Shown here: one piece after another, positions 61,258 to 64,000 of the stretch
Position numbering within the stretch: the first letter of the stretch is position 1
Layout of the letters: every line of letters begins with the position of its first letter
Assembly (NCBI RefSeq): GCF_000430845.1
Contig: NZ_AUMU01000003.1
Span: 62,001 to 126,000 of the forward strand
Reading direction: 5' to 3'
DNA: 64,000 bases
Origin: Chryseobacterium gregarium DSM 19109
Lineage (GTDB): Bacteria > Bacteroidota > Bacteroidia > Flavobacteriales > Weeksellaceae
Position numbers and translations under genes: made by a program
Notes under the pieces: model-generated
What the model saw: only the letters and a program-made list of their open reading frames with translations
What the model was told of the DNA's origin: nothing
Databases searched by the model: none

Positions 61258-62469
61258 TTATTGATTTTTGGATGCAGAACCTGTACCATTCCTAATCTTC
61301 AGTCCGAACCTGTATAATTCCTCATAAAGATTGAAAAAAACATCCTCTTCACTTTCACTGAGCGACGTATTGGCAAAAAGGATGACGGCAATTTCCTTAT
61401 TCAGATCCGAAAGCATGAATGTCCTTACTCCGGGATCGGAACCGTTGTGGCCTATGCGTTTTCCGCCCATTTTTGTTGCCCAGAACAGGCCTGAGTTCAG
61501 CTTGGCAGGATTTACATTTTCAGGGGTATGATCCGGCGTAAACTGGAACCTCAGCATAGCGTCAATGCTGTTCTTGCTGAGCACCTGCTTTCCGCTGTGT
61601 ATGCCGTCACCGAGCAGGAACATAAAGAATTTCGAAAGATCATCCACAGAAGTGCGTACACCTCCGTCAGGATAGGTAACGCAGCCATAAAGAGGAATCT
61701 GCCTGATGGCCTTCCCTTCTTTTGAATACAGCTTTGTATGATTTTTCAGATCGATTTCCGAAAGGAACCAACCGGTACTGTTCATTTTCAGAGGTTTGAA
61801 AATATACTTGCGGCTAAAGCGATTCAGTTTCATCCCGGTCTGCTGTTCTACAATATATCCGGCCAGTCCGGCCCCGATGTTGGAATAATCGCGGTAAGTC
61901 CCGGGTTTATGGTTCAGGAAATTTTCTTTCGAATAATGCCTTCCCCCTGGGACAAAGTAATTTTTCAGGAAATCCCCTAACGGTTCCTTCGCATCTCTTC
62001 CATAGGTATATAAGCTGTCGGTGTAAAAAGGATACCGGTCGGCAAGGCCTGACGTGTGGGTGGCAAGGTTCCGTAACGTAATCTTTTCATCAGGAAAATA
62101 AGGATTGACGATTCTAAACGGCAGATAGGTATTAATATCCGCATCCAGCGAAAGTTTACCGAGCTCCACAGCTTTCATGATACAGACTCCGGTAATGGTT
62201 TTGGAGACCGAAGCGATATTCATAACCGTTGAAGTGGTAAACGAAACTTTATGGTCCCGGTCAGCAAAGCCATAACCATGTTGCCATACCGGTTTTTTAT
62301 CAATGATAACAGCAGCTCCTATTCCTACAATTCCGCTTTGTTTCATTTTGCCCAGAATAATGCTGTCAATGGGATATGCATTGATATCCGGGGTACCGGC
62401 CTGTGCATATGCCCGGCCTGATAACAGTAGGATAAAGATACCGGCTATCTGATAAAGCCATATTTTCAT
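61258..62469 (-). CDS. Serine hydrolase of the beta-lactamase / penicillin-binding family
   Basis: A 403-residue secreted protein with a signal peptide (about 22 residues, ending AYAQ). It has the S87-V-S-K90 motif, Y-S-N in YRDYSNIGAGL and an H-N-G triad in RIGHNGSDPG, the usual class C / DD-peptidase-like set. It may be an esterase, peptidase or peptidoglycan-active enzyme; beta-lactam hydrolysis is not implied. Its 3' end lies next to the truncated metallo-lactamase. Confidence 0.9.
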   Translation of the reverse strand: MKIWLYQIAGIFILLLSGRAYAQAGTPDINAYPIDSIILGKMKQSGIVGIGAAVIIDKKPVWQHGYGFADRDHKVSFTTSTVMNIASVSKTITGVCIMKAVELGKLSLDADINTYLPFRIVNPYFPDEKITLRNLATHTSGLADRYPFYTDSLYTYGRDAKEPLGDFLKNYFVPGGRHYSKENFLNHKPGTYRDYSNIGAGLAGYIVEQQTGMKLNRFSRKYIFKPLKMNSTGWFLSEIDLKNHTKLYSKEGKAIRQIPLYGCVTYPDGGVRTSVDDLSKFFMFLLGDGIHSGKQVLSKNSIDAMLRFQFTPDHTPENVNPAKLNSGLFWATKMGGKRIGHNGSDPGVRTFMLSDLNKEIAVILFANTSLSESEEDVFFNLYEELYRFGLKIRNGTGSASKNQ

Positions 62470-62848
62470 GGAGTATAAAAGTTTAATGACAAAGATAAAA
62501 ATATTTTGAGTATCCTGTATGATGGATGCTTAATTCAAGCATATAACCATCAGATTTTCGGATCTGCAGGCGGCTAAACCATATTTTAGCCCATTCTCAT
62601 ACTGCCATGGCGCTTTAATCTAAGAATTTTCGTTACTGATTTCAATGATATACCGGATAACCACTCATGGTTACTTATATTTTCTCTCACAGACCGGGCG
62701 GATTTGGTAGCAAAAAAATAAAAATCTATATAGTAGAATGCCGGCCTCCAGGAGTAATATAATGAATAATATTGTGTTTTTTTAAATAAACATGATGGTT
62801 ATCCTGTATTTCAAATACCTCTGCTTATGCCGAAACATAAGCTTTACT
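62470..62848. other. Intergenic region
   Basis: About 380 bases with no credible ORF, RNA, hairpin or repeat. Confidence 0.5.
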
Positions 62849-63466
62849 TTAGTGAAGTCTCACTTTCACGACTTCTCCGTTTTCTTTGACTTCCACAAAT
62901 TCTTCGATGCGGTCTTCATGGTCTACCGAATACTGCTTTTGCTGGTAATAATTGGTCTGTCCGCCATAACTGTTGTATCCGCTTCCGGTATACTCATTGT
63001 AATAGCCATACTTGGTATAGCCCAGGAAACCCTGCAGAAAGTATTTTCCCGGCTTCATTTCAGGAAAGGTAAATTCGCCGTTGCTGTTGGTAATCGCTTC
63101 CAGCCTGTAGCGGTAAGCAGCATTCGAAAGGTAGACATACCGCCTTTTTCTCAGATTTTCCTTTTCTTTCCTCAGTTCAAACCACTCATTAAAATAAGGA
63201 GTCACAGGCAGCAATACCACCTTGATCTGGTTGGCATAAATACGCTGGCCGGCTTTTAATCCCATATTGTTCTTGGCTTTCGTAAAAGCCACCCCTTTTA
63301 TGGTAGCTGTTCCTTTGGCCAGCATTTTTTTTGCCATAAGGGAATCAAAGGTAATCTTCGGATAATAAACTTCTTTCTTATCCTTCCTTTCCGGCTCTTT
63401 ATACTGTGCTGCCATGGACGTACAGGCAGCAACAATCAGGCATACTGCAGGAAATAATTTTTTCAT
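62849..63466 (-). CDS. Secreted protein with a carboxypeptidase-regulatory-like domain
   Basis: A 205-residue exported protein with a signal ending LIVAAC-TS, lipobox-like. A C-terminal region with RLEAITNSNGEFTFPEMKPGKYFLQGF matches the carboxypeptidase-regulatory / CNA-B-type beta-sandwich used in Bacteroidetes envelope proteins. The tail is Tyr/Gly-rich and polar (YGYYNEYTGSGYNSYGGQ). Function unknown. I prefer the ATG at 63466 to the one at 63472. Confidence 0.65.
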   Translation of the reverse strand: MKKLFPAVCLIVAACTSMAAQYKEPERKDKKEVYYPKITFDSLMAKKMLAKGTATIKGVAFTKAKNNMGLKAGQRIYANQIKVVLLPVTPYFNEWFELRKEKENLRKRRYVYLSNAAYRYRLEAITNSNGEFTFPEMKPGKYFLQGFLGYTKYGYYNEYTGSGYNSYGGQTNYYQQKQYSVDHEDRIEEFVEVKENGEVVKVRLH

Positions 63467-63693
63467 AAGCATAATATTGATGTTGATGTCTCAGATTGCT
63501 GTATACAAAGCTATAGCAAGTCTTTCCTGCACGAAATACCGGTTTTTGTGTCTTTTTTTCTACTGGTTTTTCAGTAGTTTCCAGGGAGATCACAGACAAA
63601 ATGATGGGTCATGAAGATTTTTACGGATATTTACGGAGAATTTGATCCTGCCGTTCTGTGCTGTTCAGATGGTGGAATCAACAGTTATCACCC

Positions 63694-64000
63694 ATGAAAC
63701 ATTTTTTATTATTGATCATATTATGGTGCCCGCTGTGCTTTTTCTCCCAGCAGCAGATACCGCTTGATGAAAAGCCTTATGTTGACAGTCTTCAGCATGT
63801 TCTTGCATCAAAAGCGGCAGACAGCTCGAAAGCCGGTGCCAGCTTCTTACTGACGGATTACTGGAAGTTCAGAGATACTGTACGAAGCGGATCATACCTT
63901 GCCGCCGGAAAAAAACTTGGTGACCAATACCCTTATTACAAAGCGCTGTCTTATTTTTATGAAGGGCAGTACCATTACAACGGGAACCGGAAAAAAGCTT
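63694..64000 (+). CDS. Partial secreted protein, N-terminal part only
   Basis: The frame starts with a signal peptide (about 18 residues, ending CFFSQQ) and runs out of the window after 102 codons. The visible mature part is helical and aromatic-rich (YKALSYFYEGQYHYNGNRK), like the start of the tetratricopeptide region in Bacteroidetes sensor proteins, but this is not conclusive. Confidence 0.6.
   Translation, partial: MKHFLLLIILWCPLCFFSQQQIPLDEKPYVDSLQHVLASKAADSSKAGASFLLTDYWKFRDTVRSGSYLAAGKKLGDQYPYYKALSYFYEGQYHYNGNRKKA

Overview
The window is chromosomal DNA of a Flavobacteriia member, most likely a Chryseobacterium or close relative (Weeksellaceae). The evidence is: Bacteroidetes-type promoter boxes (TAnnTTTG), a GLPGLI-family protein beside a grasp-with-spasm peptide-modification locus, a fused alpha/beta E1 keto-acid dehydrogenase, a fragment of a B1 metallo-beta-lactamase, SusC-type plug sequences and overall moderate-to-low GC. 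The species is inferred, not proven. No rRNA, tRNA, CRISPR array, phage or complete insertion sequence was seen.

Layout. 1-9.2 kb (minus strand): a broken secreted-protein gene, a PH-domain protein, lpdA, a PQQ-type sugar dehydrogenase, and a coupled GH29 fucosidase / GH3 glucosidase pair. 8.3-12.5 kb: a GbsR/MarR regulator and six following genes (three small membrane proteins, SRPBCC, DUF2071, TIGR01777 epimerase); an identical-architecture palindrome TTTCAA-N6-TTGAAA lies before the regulator and before the rest of the operon. 12.5-16.5 kb: VWA/thrombospondin-3 lipoprotein, a membrane protein with a detached SusC-like plug, and an ECF sigma factor. 16.8-19.9 kb: a C1 peptidase and a divergent OYE/HxlR pair with GTAAC operator repeats.

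19.9-23.9 kb is a clearly AT-richer island: TlpA-like thioredoxin, GLPGLI protein, a 75-residue RiPP precursor with a GG leader end and three DGGT motifs, an ATP-grasp ligase (GwsG), a 59-codon ORF coupled by ATGA overlaps on both sides, and a SPASM protein without a radical-SAM cysteine motif (GwsS). 23.9-43.9 kb is mostly housekeeping: keto-acid dehydrogenase E1, polyprenyl synthase, sterol-desaturase-like enzyme, RlmN, QueA, AIM24, a deoxyinosine glycosylase, an S9 peptidase, topoisomerase III and an Na+/H+ antiporter.

44.2-47.3 kb holds metN-metI-metQ. Upstream of metN lies what reads as a complete methionine attenuator: promoter box, a 34-codon leader with Met-Met-Met-Tyr-Cys-Cys-Met, a possible antiterminator spanning its stop codon, and a perfect 11-bp terminator. 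A smaller Met-Met-Met-Tyr mini-ORF sits in a hairpin before metQ. 47.3-64 kb: a second GH3 enzyme, MFS exporter/Lrp pair, two Crp/Fnr regulators (one preceded by a perfect 9+9 palindrome), a complex CTTCGG palindrome, cyanophycinase, 3-methyladenine glycosylase, and a decay zone at 59.6-61.3 kb with a short-chain dehydrogenase remnant and a 5'-truncated metallo-beta-lactamase.

The strongest candidates for something undescribed are the methionine leader-peptide attenuator(s) and the extra coupled mini-gene inside the grasp-with-spasm operon.
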